A DNA stretch of 64,000 nt from JAZRYE01 sp045600585 (GCA_045600585.1 JAZRYE010000032.1:1-64000), one strand, 5' to 3'. Shown: positions 53,272 through 63,651, counted from the first letter of the stretch. Numbers and translations are program-made. Notes: generated by a model not told the origin, from the sequence alone.

Positions 53272-53344
53272 AATAAATAACCTCGACGAGCAATTCGCAC
53301 GTTATATTATATGGTAATTAATAAAAATTACCAACATTATTTAC

Positions 53345-56146
53345 TTATCTAAGCAATCCATCTAATGGATTAAGGGAATTCATTTTAGAAGAAATAGCAA
53401 AGGAAGATAATAGAAAAATCGTTAAAGCAAGAAGAAACATTAGTAGGATTGATAAAGGGTTAAATGTAAAAGAGGAGGTTGTTGATAAAGCGCTAGAAAT
53501 AGCTAAATTTGAGACGAAAGACATGCCGATTATTTCTATGCTGGAAAGAAGAAAAGAAATAAGACACATCAACATTGAATGAGAGTATAAAAATTTTCTT
53601 GCTTCCTTCTTATTTATTCCAAGACATCTTGCTAAAGAAATCTCCCTTTTTCCTTCCAATATATGTAAATAATTACATATCGATAACAATAATGTTGAAA
53701 TTATTGTTGCAATAATTGAGAAAATTATCATCGCAATTGCTACGTATTTACACACCTCATCAACGCTTTCATTGATGTCAGAAAGAGGATTGATTATTTG
53801 ATATTTTGGAAACGATTTTTTAAGCGATTTTATCGTGAGTTCACTACTAGATTCGTCATTCATATTAAAGGCAATATCGGTTACTCCTAAAAAGAAGGAT
53901 GAAACTCCTAATCGTGATTGGTAAAAAGCAATCGTCCAATCTTCATCATGATAAATTATCGATTTATCCGAATTAATTATTCCTGTAATTTTTAAAGGAA
54001 TGGTTTTGTAATAATTTATTTGTTTTCCATTATCAAGAAGTCTTGTTTCTACTGTTGATGATAAATAAAGAATATCATTTTCGTTATTGCTTTTTAGCTT
54101 TTGATATAGCCCATTTGATATAGCAATTTCATCTAATGTTTCCGGTTTACGACCGCTTAAAAGATTATCAGGAATCACATCAAAAGTTACTCCATCCTGC
54201 AAACTTCTTGAGAAATGCCCACTTTCAATTCCTTTTGGTAACTCAATTTGTTGATTGCTATTTGTTGATATAACAGAGTTTGTTTCTAATGTTTCAAAAA
54301 GAAGTTCCTCATCAAAAGAAAAATATGTCATTTTATTAAATCCCATCATCAAACTACTTGGATAAATAGAATAGCCAGAAGCATTTCCTAAAATTGATGT
54401 AGTCAAATTTGATGATGATTTATGGAAATATTCTAAGTATCGAAGCGGAATTGTATTTAAGTGATTCGAAAAGAAAAGCACTCTTCTAATGTCCTTTGTT
54501 TCTTCACCTAATAGTAACCACGGATAATGTGTTTTATTTGCAATCTCTAAGATATATGGATCGAACATCTCATCATATCTTGCTAAATGGAGGAATTCAT
54601 CAATATTATCTTTTAGATAAAAATAGACAATTTTACGCATCATCCAGGGATATTCTGGATTGGTAACATCATTATCTAATGTTGGGAAACGCATCCTTTC
54701 TTCAAGCATGTATTGATTCCACATATGATTGCTATGAATGATGCCGGGTTTTTTTGAAAGAGTAAAACCCACCATTCTCACTAATTGTTGATCGCTATAA
54801 GTCCAAGAATTATTAGCTAAATCAAAATACATATAAATAGAGTTAGATTCTAAATATTCCGATAAAGAAGATACTGTTCGTACTATTCTTAATGAATAAC
54901 AAATTTCTTCTATCATCGATATTGTTAAAGAAAGAACGACTTCATCTTCTTCTAATCGTGTTATTTCTCGAGGGTATATTTGTTCGTTATTCTGATCAAG
55001 CCACTCGAATTCATTAACGTGTCGGATAGAAAACCCTTCAATCGGGGTGTAACTACCACTTCTATCCAAAACCAACGCATTAGCATCAGGAAAAAATTCT
55101 TCAAAATTAGCAATATAATCCACTCCCACATCTATGATGTAATCACTATATTTATGTTTAATGTCTATAGCCTCATAATATGAGCCAGAGTATTGGCCAA
55201 ATATTTTTGAATAATCTTCTTTCGTTGATACCATAATTCGCGACTGATCAATTAACGAAGCATAGGCTGATTTGATGTTTGAAGAAATAGAACTAGATAA
55301 AGATATGGCGATACCAACTCCAATTAAGCCCAAAGAAGTGACAATATTGCATATTAAAGTTCTCCACTTCTTTGCTTTGATGGAATGATATGTATGGCGG
55401 AATAAAAATGAAGAAGGAATACTTTGTTTCTTGTTAGAAAAAGCATTCTTTAATATAGGCAAATACGCTTCATGTTTGTGATGTTCTTTATAAGAAACTT
55501 TATCTATTTTGCCATCTTTCATTTCAATGATGATGTCCGCATATTTCTTTGTTAGATCTATATCGTGAGAAACGATGATAACTAAAGAAGAAAGAGATAC
55601 TTTTTCTAAGATATCCATAATCTCGATAGATGTTTTACTATCAAGAGCGCCTGTTGGTTCATCTGCTAAAATGATGGATGGGTCATTAACTAACGCTCTT
55701 GCTATGGCAACACGTTGTTTTTCTCCACCAGATAATTTCTTAGTTATTTTCTTTTCATAGCCGTCTAGACCAACCAAGCCTAATAAATCTTCACACTTTC
55801 TTTTCTTACGAGATTCTTTGATGTTTGATATCGTATCAAGCGGAAGCAAGACATTATCATAGACTGTTTCATTATCATATAGCTTAAAATCTTGAAAAAC
55901 AAAACCGAAATTTCGTAAACGGAAATCAGATAAATCATTATCGTTCATGTTTTCTAAATGTTTATTATTTATCGATATACTTCCCTCATAATCTAATAAG
56001 CCGGAAATGCAGTTTAATAATGTGGTTTTGCCACTTCCTGATGCCCCATAAATCACGACTAAACCATATCTAGGTAAAGATATATTAATATCTTTTAATA
56101 TGTGATTATTTCCGTATCGTTTATTTAATTTACTAATCTTAATCAT
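53345..56146 (-). CDS. Fused ABC transporter, ATPase plus FtsX-like permease
   Basis: 933 residues. Residues 1-215 are a MacB/LolD-type ATPase: Walker A IYGASGSGKTTLLN, signature KKLSGGEKQRVAIARAL, Walker B IILADEPTGALDS. About 250-933 is the permease with one helix near 265-290, a roughly 500-residue extracellular domain and three C-terminal helices of the FtsX fold. Such proteins export or extract lipids, peptides or antibiotics; the cargo is unknown. The start overlaps the stop of the next transporter gene (ATGA), so the two probably form a heterodimer. Confidence 0.88.
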   Translation of the reverse strand: MIKISKLNKRYGNNHILKDINISLPRYGLVVIYGASGSGKTTLLNCISGLLDYEGSISINNKHLENMNDNDLSDFRLRNFGFVFQDFKLYDNETVYDNVLLPLDTISNIKESRKKRKCEDLLGLVGLDGYEKKITKKLSGGEKQRVAIARALVNDPSIILADEPTGALDSKTSIEIMDILEKVSLSSLVIIVSHDIDLTKKYADIIIEMKDGKIDKVSYKEHHKHEAYLPILKNAFSNKKQSIPSSFLFRHTYHSIKAKKWRTLICNIVTSLGLIGVGIAISLSSSISSNIKSAYASLIDQSRIMVSTKEDYSKIFGQYSGSYYEAIDIKHKYSDYIIDVGVDYIANFEEFFPDANALVLDRSGSYTPIEGFSIRHVNEFEWLDQNNEQIYPREITRLEEDEVVLSLTISMIEEICYSLRIVRTVSSLSEYLESNSIYMYFDLANNSWTYSDQQLVRMVGFTLSKKPGIIHSNHMWNQYMLEERMRFPTLDNDVTNPEYPWMMRKIVYFYLKDNIDEFLHLARYDEMFDPYILEIANKTHYPWLLLGEETKDIRRVLFFSNHLNTIPLRYLEYFHKSSSNLTTSILGNASGYSIYPSSLMMGFNKMTYFSFDEELLFETLETNSVISTNSNQQIELPKGIESGHFSRSLQDGVTFDVIPDNLLSGRKPETLDEIAISNGLYQKLKSNNENDILYLSSTVETRLLDNGKQINYYKTIPLKITGIINSDKSIIYHDEDWTIAFYQSRLGVSSFFLGVTDIAFNMNDESSSELTIKSLKKSFPKYQIINPLSDINESVDEVCKYVAIAMIIFSIIATIISTLLLSICNYLHILEGKREISLARCLGINKKEARKFLYSHSMLMCLISFLLSSIEIIGMSFVSNLAISSALSTTSSFTFNPLSILLMFLLALTIFLLSSFAISSKMNSLNPLDGLLR

Positions 56147-58251
56147 TCGCTCATCAACTCCTCTTTAATAGATACCTTTTTCGAGAAAGAAATAGGTAAA
56201 TATGTAGACAAAATAGAAACAGCAAAAGTAGAAATAGTTAAAAGAATTGGTAAGAAGAATCGATGTGATAAAAATGAATCAAATGGAATATTGATTAAAG
56301 AAGAAAATCCTGAGAATAAATAGATTACTTTATTCACTAGAGGGGTTAACAAAATCGATATCAATAGAGAAATAACTAATGCAATTAATCCAATAAAAAC
56401 GTTCTCATATATATAGATGCTTGTAATATCATCCTCACTACTACCTAGTGAAGAAAGAATTGCACTTATCTTTTTATCTTCCGAATAAGAAGAAAAAGAA
56501 ACAATTCCTAATATCAAAATAGTTCCTAGTAAGGCAATAACCAAAAAAGCATCCATACCGATAGTTGCAGCTTTAACTAAATCAAGAAGCGCGCCACCGA
56601 TAGTTAAAGCATTAGAAGAATAAGAAAAAGGGGAAGATAGGTTGTTTGAAATTTCTTCAATTTTTGCATAATTATGGTAATCATTAATAAAAGCTTTGAT
56701 TTGATAGCTTGATAATTGATCATTATTGGAAATAGAAGCTATATAGTCATACCAAGTAATGAAATCTTCTTTATAAGAAGAAAGGTTATTCATTATCGTA
56801 TTTTGTAATAAATCAATAAGTGAGACATAAGGATAATAAATTTTTGGAGAGGAAAGAAAATTCATTTCATCTACCACTCCCACTATTTTCACTTCTTTTT
56901 CATAGACAAAATAATCACTGATATAGGGGCGTTCGTTATCACCTGTAAAATAATTAACTTCTTTACTGTAATAAAGATGCAAATAGGTGTTAAGTGGAGA
57001 GAATTTATATTTTTTATTTAATAAGTTATAGCAGGTCTTATTTATTACTACTTCTTTTAAAGAATCAGTGGTTGGAATATATCCATCGATTAATAAAGAA
57101 GAATCAACGTAGTTATCTAAATATGAATAAATAGGATAATAAAATATCTCTTCAATTTCTTCTTCATCATGTTTAGTCTCTAACGACATAGGAACAAGGG
57201 AAGAATAATCATAGGTAAAAGTAAAATCAGGATAATTATTTTCGATATGTTCAATCTCTTCTTTACTTGGTCTTGTCATCTCTACCATAGATAAAGGCGA
57301 GCCTTCAATTTTATGGCTGATTTCTTTGGAAATAGAACCAACTCCATAATCAAATTGTTTTGTTATTTCTTGTTTTAAAGAAGGAGTTGCTCCAGAAGAA
57401 AAACCAATGATTAGTAATGAAGAAGATAGACCAATGACAAGAGAAATAATTGATATGAGATTTCTTTTAAATCTCTTTTTAAAATTAGATTTTGTCAGGT
57501 GGTTAATATAATAGTCATTGTGCTTTCTTTTGGCGTTGTTAATCTTTAAATCAATTTCTTTAATTTTGTGGACCATTTTATCTTCTTTAATAGTTCCGTC
57601 TTTTAAAGTAATTATTCGATCTGCATATAAAGAAGCAAGCTCATCATTATGAGTAATGACAATTACGAGCTTTTTCTTGCTCTCTTTCTTTAATAAATCC
57701 ATTGTAATTAGTGAATTTTGACTATCTAACGCTCCTGTTGGTTCATCGGCAAGAATTACTTCAGGATTATTGATTAAGCTTCTTAAAATGGCTATTCTTT
57801 CTTTTTCTCCACCAGAGAGGTATTTAACCTTTTGGTTATATAACTTTTCACTAAATCCTATATCCTTTAATAATATTAATGCTTTGTTTTTTGCGTCCTT
57901 ATATGAGCATCCGTTTATTAAAGAAGGAAGCATGACATTAAATAAACTAGTTTCATTATCTAAAAGATGATAATGCTGAAAAATAATTGAGATATGTCTT
58001 TTTCGATAATCGTTTCTTTTTCTTTTTCTATATTTCGTTATATTTTCATTATTGAAATAAATATCACCTTTTGTAGGATTATCGATTAAAGAAAGCATGT
58101 TTAATAAAGTTGATTTGCCACTTCCAGATTTGCCTTTAATTACTACTAGACCATTATTTGGTAAACAAAATGATACGTCCTTTAAGGCGTATTTTTCTTT
58201 TCCATCTTTCTCTTTATATAGTTTTGTAATGTGTTCAATTCTATAAAGCAT
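56143..58251 (-). CDS. Fused ABC transporter, partner of the 933-residue protein
   Basis: 702 residues from ATG 58251. The ATPase half has KGKSGSGKSTLLNML, KYLSGGEKERIAILRSL and VILADEPTGALDS. After one helix near residue 270-290 come an extracellular domain of about 270 residues and three helices (DAFLVIALLGTILILGIVSF and two more). I reject the 17-codon TTG extension to 58302 because family members begin at the ATPase. No Shine-Dalgarno site precedes the ATG. The gene ends in TGA, overlapping its partner's ATG. No sensor kinase is adjacent. Confidence 0.86.
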   Translation of the reverse strand: MLYRIEHITKLYKEKDGKEKYALKDVSFCLPNNGLVVIKGKSGSGKSTLLNMLSLIDNPTKGDIYFNNENITKYRKRKRNDYRKRHISIIFQHYHLLDNETSLFNVMLPSLINGCSYKDAKNKALILLKDIGFSEKLYNQKVKYLSGGEKERIAILRSLINNPEVILADEPTGALDSQNSLITMDLLKKESKKKLVIVITHNDELASLYADRIITLKDGTIKEDKMVHKIKEIDLKINNAKRKHNDYYINHLTKSNFKKRFKRNLISIISLVIGLSSSLLIIGFSSGATPSLKQEITKQFDYGVGSISKEISHKIEGSPLSMVEMTRPSKEEIEHIENNYPDFTFTYDYSSLVPMSLETKHDEEEIEEIFYYPIYSYLDNYVDSSLLIDGYIPTTDSLKEVVINKTCYNLLNKKYKFSPLNTYLHLYYSKEVNYFTGDNERPYISDYFVYEKEVKIVGVVDEMNFLSSPKIYYPYVSLIDLLQNTIMNNLSSYKEDFITWYDYIASISNNDQLSSYQIKAFINDYHNYAKIEEISNNLSSPFSYSSNALTIGGALLDLVKAATIGMDAFLVIALLGTILILGIVSFSSYSEDKKISAILSSLGSSEDDITSIYIYENVFIGLIALVISLLISILLTPLVNKVIYLFSGFSSLINIPFDSFLSHRFFLPILLTISTFAVSILSTYLPISFSKKVSIKEELMSE

Positions 58252-58548
58252 AACAATAACCAAATAATATCTTGTGAAGAGAAGGACTTTCTTCCAAATC
58301 AATATTTAACTAGCTATAATGTACTTGGTGACATTTAGCTTTTTTGGCTATTTGTCATTTTTTATTTTGACGACTATTAAGAAAATCAAAATCGAGAAGA
58401 TTATGATTTCTATCATCAAAGATTTCCTTTCCTTGATAACTAGATTACTGAAATTGGATTTGAGATCTCCCATTCAAAGATTGGTAGACATAAAAAATGC
58501 CCCCATACTTATTTATAGGGGGCAAATTGAATTTTTTTCTTAATTTTT
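58252..58548. other. Intergenic region with an inverted repeat and the fhs terminator
   Basis: TGACATTTAGC and GCTATTTGTCA (58332-58361) form an interrupted dyad (TGACA...TGTCA) about 90 bases before the ABC pair, a possible regulator site. It is followed on the plus strand by TTTTTTATTTT, so it could also act as a terminator. No gene is supported in the rest. Confidence 0.45.
58492..58524 (-). terminator. Terminator after fhs
   Basis: TGCCCCC / GGGGGCA (minus, 58524-58518 with 58504-58498) followed by TTTTTT. Confidence 0.9.
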
Positions 58549-60159
58549 TTAAATTTCTTCGTCTTCCATCTTTACGGCAGCAGGAATTTTAGGAAGTCCT
58601 GGCATTGTCATAATGCTACCAGTTAATGGAACAATGAATCCTGCACCAGCAGATAATCTTACTTCACGAATTGTGATAGTAAATCCTTCTGGGGCACCTA
58701 ATACTTTTGGATTGTCAGTGAAGGATTGAGGAGTTTTTGCAATACAAACTGGAGTTTTATCAAATCCCATCTTTGTATATTCATCAATTTGTTTATCAGC
58801 TTCTTCAGTATAAACGACATCTTTAGCTCCATAGATTTCTTTAGCAATTGTTTCAATTTTTGCTTTAATAGGAAGCTTTTCATCATATAAGTATTTGAAG
58901 TTGCTCTTTTCATTTTCTAAAACTTTTTGAACTTCTTTTGCTAAAGCAACTGCTCCATCACCGCCATCTTTGAAGCCAGAACAGAATGCGTATCTATAGC
59001 CTTGTTCTTTGCACCACTTGATGAGAGCTTCTGTTTCTTTTTCTGTATCACTATCAAAGTGATTGATACAAACGACAACAGGGACTCCGTATTTAGCCAT
59101 ATTGTCCATATGACGTTTTAAGTTGCAAACGCCACCTAATAAAGCTTCAACGTTTTCAGTAGTTAAATCTTCAAAAGCTTGGCCACCATGCATTTTTAAT
59201 GCACGAATAGTCGCAACCATAACAATTGCATCAGGTTTAATACCAGCAAAACGGCATTTGATATCTAAGAATTTTTCAGCACCAAGGTCACCACCGAATC
59301 CAGCTTCTGTAATAACAACTGGTGCAAGTTTAAGAGCTAACTTAGTAGCAATGATTGAATTACAACCATGTGCGATATTTGCAAAAGGTCCACCATGTAA
59401 AATTGCTGGGTTACCTTCTAGGGTTTGAACCATATTAGGATTAATAGCGTTTTTCATGAGTTTCATGATAGCGTGACTAATCTTCAAATCTTTAACTGTG
59501 ACTGGTTTACCTTCAAATGTATAAGCGACAATGATTTTGTTTGTTCTATCTAAGAAATCTTGTTGATCTTTTGCTAAGCAAAGGATAGCCATTAATTCGC
59601 TTGCAACAGTAATGACGAATTCATCATCACGTGGTTGGCCTTTCTTTTCTCCTTGCATAACTGTGACTTTTCTTAAAGCACGGTCATTCATATCAAGAGC
59701 GCGTTTCCAAACAATTCTATTTGGATCAATGCCAAGTTCATTGCCTTGGAAAATATGGTTATCGATAATCGCAGAGATTAAATTGATTGAACTTGTTAAT
59801 GCATGTAAATCACCTGTGAAGTGTAAGTTGATATCTTCGCCAGGAATAACACTTGCTTTACCTCCACCAGTCGCACCGCCTTTAATACCAAAGACAGGAC
59901 CTAATGATGGTTCTCTTAAGCAAAGTAAAGAATTAACGCCAATCTTGTGCATGCCATCATGTAGACCAATTGATGTTGTTGTTTTACCTTCACCAGCTTT
60001 AGTTGGAGTAATTGCAGTTACTAAAACTAATTTGCCATCTTTGTTAGAATTTACTTCGTTTAAAATATCGAGATTGATTTTAGCTTTGTCATATCCATAA
60101 GGGATGACATATTTAGAATCAATACCGGCTTTTTTAGCAATATCAAATATATTTTCCAT
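58549..60159 (-). CDS. fhs: Formate-tetrahydrofolate ligase
   Basis: 536 residues. ATP-dependent formation of 10-formyl-THF. The nucleotide loop is TPTKAGEGKTTTSIGL near residue 55. FGIKGGATGGGKASVIPGEDINLHFTGD near 105-135 and LGAEKFLDIKCR near 305 are signatures. Feeds purine and methionyl-tRNA formylation. GAGAGGT precedes the ATG. About 20 residues shorter than the common 556. Confidence 0.97.
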   Translation of the reverse strand: MENIFDIAKKAGIDSKYVIPYGYDKAKINLDILNEVNSNKDGKLVLVTAITPTKAGEGKTTTSIGLHDGMHKIGVNSLLCLREPSLGPVFGIKGGATGGGKASVIPGEDINLHFTGDLHALTSSINLISAIIDNHIFQGNELGIDPNRIVWKRALDMNDRALRKVTVMQGEKKGQPRDDEFVITVASELMAILCLAKDQQDFLDRTNKIIVAYTFEGKPVTVKDLKISHAIMKLMKNAINPNMVQTLEGNPAILHGGPFANIAHGCNSIIATKLALKLAPVVITEAGFGGDLGAEKFLDIKCRFAGIKPDAIVMVATIRALKMHGGQAFEDLTTENVEALLGGVCNLKRHMDNMAKYGVPVVVCINHFDSDTEKETEALIKWCKEQGYRYAFCSGFKDGGDGAVALAKEVQKVLENEKSNFKYLYDEKLPIKAKIETIAKEIYGAKDVVYTEEADKQIDEYTKMGFDKTPVCIAKTPQSFTDNPKVLGAPEGFTITIREVRLSAGAGFIVPLTGSIMTMPGLPKIPAAVKMEDEEI

Positions 60160-60225
60160 ATTGATTACCTCTCATTATTTGTTACATATATATTACATAT
60201 GTAATTGACTTTTTTCACTTGCTTT

Positions 60226-61110
60226 TTACTTTTTATTAACAATTGCCTCAAAGGCTTCTTCTTTTGACTTATATATTTCTAGTTCAAATTGATTTTTAAA
60301 GAATGTTATTTGTCTTTTCGCATAGTTTCTTGTTCTTTGTTTGATGAGTTCGGAACATTCTTTTAATGTTAACTTTTCTTCAAGATAATCAATGACTTCT
60401 TTATAGCCAATTGCTTCTCTGCTAGTTAATGATAAGTCGTATTTATTTAATAATGATTTAACTTCGTTAACTAATCCTTCTTTAAACATGATATCGACTC
60501 TTTTATTAATGTTTTCATAAAGTAGTTCTCTATCAGGGGACAACATAATCATTCTTATATCTTCTTTTGGATAAACAAGTTTATGTTCTTGAGAAGAGAT
60601 GTTTTTACTTTTGGTTGTTCCGGTTGTACGAGCAATGCTAAGTGCACGAATTACTCTTTTACGGTTATTCATATGAATCTTTTCCGTGGAAGCATAATCA
60701 ACTTTCTTAAGCATCTCATAAAGTTCTTCATTAGATAACTTTTCCAAATCACTAGTGTCATCTTTGATTTCTTCTTGGAAAGAATAATCATAGATTGCCG
60801 CACGAATATATAATCCTGTTCCCCCACATACAATGATATCTTTATAAGTCTTGGATAGTTCTTCTACTGTCTTTCTAAAGTCATCTTGATATTGTTTGAC
60901 AGAATAAGTTTCTTCTGGCGTAAGAATATCTAAAAGATAATGCCTTTTATAAAATGGATCATCTTTACTGATTTTGGCTGTTCCAACATCCATATCTTTA
61001 TAGATTTGAAAAGCATCCGCGTTAATAATAGGTGCATTAAAATAATCCGCTAAAGATAGAGCAAGAGATGTTTTACCAGAACCGGTAGGACCAGAAATAA
61101 TATAAATCAT
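60226..61110 (-). CDS. miaA: tRNA dimethylallyltransferase
   Basis: 294 residues. P-loop ISGPTGSGKTSLALSLA, the catalytic Asp in INADAFQIYKDMDVGTAK, DILTPEETYSVKQY and CGGTGLYIRAAIYD are family features. It adds isopentenyl to A37 of tRNAs reading UNN codons; MiaB nearby then methylthiolates it. TATAAT (61122-61117) ends six bases before the ATG with no Shine-Dalgarno site, so it appears leaderless despite lying 44 bases after ylbF. Confidence 0.95.
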   Translation of the reverse strand: MIYIISGPTGSGKTSLALSLADYFNAPIINADAFQIYKDMDVGTAKISKDDPFYKRHYLLDILTPEETYSVKQYQDDFRKTVEELSKTYKDIIVCGGTGLYIRAAIYDYSFQEEIKDDTSDLEKLSNEELYEMLKKVDYASTEKIHMNNRKRVIRALSIARTTGTTKSKNISSQEHKLVYPKEDIRMIMLSPDRELLYENINKRVDIMFKEGLVNEVKSLLNKYDLSLTSREAIGYKEVIDYLEEKLTLKECSELIKQRTRNYAKRQITFFKNQFELEIYKSKEEAFEAIVNKK

Positions 61111-61153
61111 GGCTTAATTATAAAATAAAAAGTATGCATAAGCACACTTTTAT

Positions 61154-61429
61154 TTAGTCCAATATGTTTTTTACTTGAAGAAGTATTTGTTCAACTTCTT
61201 TTCGACTTATTTCGAAGTTGCTAACAAGTGGATTAGAATTGTAGATTTTTATTAAATTATCTCTTTCTTCTAATTTGCCTTCATTTGTTAATCGAGCAAT
61301 ATTAGTTCTCATTTCTTTTAATTCTTCATTTTGCTCAAGAAGAGACTTTAATCTTAGATATTCTTGAACTTCAGGAAGTTCTTCAATTGCAGTGGATAAT
61401 TTAGTTGCAGCTTCTATAACATTATCCAT
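61154..61429 (-). CDS. YlbF/YmcA family regulator
   Basis: 91 residues, almost all helical. EAATKLSTAIEELPEVQEYLRL and the conserved N-P-L-V-S-N-F of family members are seen. In Bacillus, YlbF, YmcA and YaaT form the Y-complex that directs RNase Y; rny is in this cluster, supporting that role. I start at ATG 61429, nine bases after GGAG; the ATG five codons earlier overlaps that site. Overlaps miaB by eight bases. Confidence 0.85.
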   Translation of the reverse strand: MDNVIEAATKLSTAIEELPEVQEYLRLKSLLEQNEELKEMRTNIARLTNEGKLEERDNLIKIYNSNPLVSNFEISRKEVEQILLQVKNILD

Positions 61430-62861
61430 TAACAATTTCTCCAATTAAAGAGTAGGTATGAGATTCGTTTATCTTAACCTTGATTATTTTACCAATCAAA
61501 GATTCATCGCCTTTGAAATGAACTAATTTATTAGTTTCTGTATATCCAGAAAGCATTGCATCATCAGTTTTGCTCTTGCCATCAACCAAGATGTCATAAG
61601 TATTACCCACCATTGCATTAGCGGAGACTTCAATATGCTTTTCTAAATGAGAAACGAGTTCTTTAAATCTTCTGACTTTTGTATCGTAATCAACATTATC
61701 TTCAATTCTTGCTGCAGGAGTTCCTTTTCTCGGTGAATAGATAAAGGTAAATGCTGCTTCGTATTTAACCTCGTCAACTAAAGACAATGTATCTTTGAAT
61801 TGTTCTTCTGTTTCGTTTGGGAATCCAACAATGATGTCAGTAGATAATGATAACCCAGGAATCTTTTCTCTCATTTCTTTTACTAAAGAAAGATATCTAT
61901 TTCTATCATATCTTCTACCCATGAGTTTTAAGACTTCATCATTACCAGCTTGAACAGGTAAATGGATGAATTTCATGATGTTATCGTATTTAGCAATAAC
62001 TTCAATCATCTTGCTTGAGAAGTCCCATGGATGGGAGGTTGTAAATCTTAAACGTGGGATACCTAATTTAGCTACTGCTTCCATTAAGTCTGCAAAGTCA
62101 TAGCCTTCATCTAAATCTTTACCATAGGCATTGACGTTTTGACCTAATAAAGTAATTTCTTGATAGCCGGCATCAACAAGAGTCTTGCATTCATCAATGA
62201 CATCTTGGAATTTTCTACTTCTTTCTCTACCTCTTGTATATGGAACAATACAATAAGTACAGAATTTATTACAGCCGTAGATGATGTTAACAAACGCTTT
62301 AAATCTATTGTTACGGCAAACTGGTAATTCTTCAACGACTTCACCAGCTTTAGATTCAATCGAAACAATTCTTTCGCCTTTAGTAATTGTTTCAAAAATA
62401 AGTTGATATAAATGATGAATTTCATGAGTTCCGAAATATAAATTTACTTCTGGGAACTTATCCATCAATCTTTTTAAAATTTCTGGTTGTTCAACCATGC
62501 ATCCGCATATTGCTAATACGAGATTTTTATTCTTTTTACGTAAATATTTAAGATTACCGATTTCTCCGTAAACTTTATCTTCTGCGTTTTCTCTAACAGC
62601 ACATGTATTAATAATAATAACATCTGCTTCTTCTGGTTCACTTGCAGGTAAATAGCCAATGTTTTCTAATAAGCCACGCATTGTTTCTTCATCTCTAACA
62701 TTAGCTTGGCAGCCATAAGTTCTTATATAATAAGATTTACCATTAGCGAGTTTTTTTAGTTCATCAACATAATCTTTTGCTAATGTTTCAAAAACAGTCC
62801 CATTACTTTTGCTAGAGGCAGCCTTTTTTAAGTCAGGCGTGTTAATGATTTTAGTTTTCAC
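61422..62861 (-). CDS. miaB: tRNA-2-methylthio-N6-dimethylallyladenosine synthase
   Basis: 479 residues. UPF0004 domain with cluster cysteines (RTYGCQANVRD near residue 47, NTCAVRENAE, CGCMVEQPE). The radical SAM motif follows: CNKFCTYCIVPYTRGRE near residue 200. A C-terminal TRAM domain follows. Methylthiolates i6A37 made by MiaA. The start is GTG at 62861 with GGAGG nine bases upstream, overlapping ymdB by 11 bases. Confidence 0.96.
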   Translation of the reverse strand: MKTKIINTPDLKKAASSKSNGTVFETLAKDYVDELKKLANGKSYYIRTYGCQANVRDEETMRGLLENIGYLPASEPEEADVIIINTCAVRENAEDKVYGEIGNLKYLRKKNKNLVLAICGCMVEQPEILKRLMDKFPEVNLYFGTHEIHHLYQLIFETITKGERIVSIESKAGEVVEELPVCRNNRFKAFVNIIYGCNKFCTYCIVPYTRGRERSRKFQDVIDECKTLVDAGYQEITLLGQNVNAYGKDLDEGYDFADLMEAVAKLGIPRLRFTTSHPWDFSSKMIEVIAKYDNIMKFIHLPVQAGNDEVLKLMGRRYDRNRYLSLVKEMREKIPGLSLSTDIIVGFPNETEEQFKDTLSLVDEVKYEAAFTFIYSPRKGTPAARIEDNVDYDTKVRRFKELVSHLEKHIEVSANAMVGNTYDILVDGKSKTDDAMLSGYTETNKLVHFKGDESLIGKIIKVKINESHTYSLIGEIVNG

Positions 62862-63651
62862 AAGCTTTGTCCTCCAAATAATAAATCTTAAATATATTAT
62901 TAGCTAAACCAGTGTTTTCATCGACGTCAATGACGACAGCGGAGAATAATCCCCTACCTTCATTTGGAGTTTCGAATTTACTCATTTCTCCATAGACAGT
63001 TTTTCTAATAACAGATTTCTTTTCAAATCCTAAAGCACCTTCAGCAAATCCGGTCATTCCAACATCCGAGATGTAGGCTGTTCCGTTTTCTAAAATGTGC
63101 TCATCGTTTGTTTGTACGTGTGTATGCGTTCCAAGTAAAGCAGTAATTCTTCCATCAAATGCATACGCTAAACACTGCTTTTCACCCGTTGCTTCTGCAT
63201 GGAAATCAACAATATGAATTGGAGTGTTTTCTTCATCTTCTTCGAATATTTGAAGCATTGTTAAGTATGGAGCGTTAACGCTTTCATTGATATAAGCAGA
63301 TCCTAAGATATTAGTAATTCTTACTCCTACCCCATCAACATCAAAGACAATACTTCCTTCACCTGGAAACCCATTTAATAAATTAGCAGGTCTTACAAGT
63401 CTGTCTGTTTTAGAAATATATTTTTCTAATTCTTTTTTAGAATTGTAATGGTTACCTAAAGTAATGCAATCCACTCCTGCATTAAGAAGTTCCTCGTAGT
63501 GATTACGAGAAAGCCCCTTACCATGTGTAGCATTCTCACCATTGGCTATGACAAAGTCAATGTTGTACTTATTCACAAAGTAAGGGAGTTTTTCTTTGAC
63601 CATACGTCTTCCGACGCGGCCAACAATATCACCAATAAATAATATTTTCAA
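62851..63651 (-). CDS. ymdB: YmdB-type metallophosphoesterase
   Basis: 266 residues. Metal motifs FIGDIVGRVGR, NGENATHGKG, TLGNHYNSKK and DFHAEATGEK and the closing GTHTHVQTND match the TIGR00282 family. YmdB of Bacillus has 2',3'-cyclic nucleotide phosphodiesterase activity and is encoded next to rny, as here. The start is TTG at 63651 (giving KILFIGDIVG at the N-terminus); no ATG gives the conserved start, and the ribosome site is weak. Confidence 0.93.
   Translation of the reverse strand: MKILFIGDIVGRVGRRMVKEKLPYFVNKYNIDFVIANGENATHGKGLSRNHYEELLNAGVDCITLGNHYNSKKELEKYISKTDRLVRPANLLNGFPGEGSIVFDVDGVGVRITNILGSAYINESVNAPYLTMLQIFEEDEENTPIHIVDFHAEATGEKQCLAYAFDGRITALLGTHTHVQTNDEHILENGTAYISDVGMTGFAEGALGFEKKSVIRKTVYGEMSKFETPNEGRGLFSAVVIDVDENTGLANNIFKIYYLEDKACEN

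Noticed and set aside
53313..53332. Hairpin GGTAATT / AATTACC after the ABC transporter gene as a terminator
   Set aside because: The stem is only seven mostly AT pairs with no T-run, too weak to claim.
58319..58543. 74-residue plus-strand frame before fhs
   Set aside because: It has no ribosome site, lies in an AT-rich spacer, and runs through the fhs terminator hairpin.
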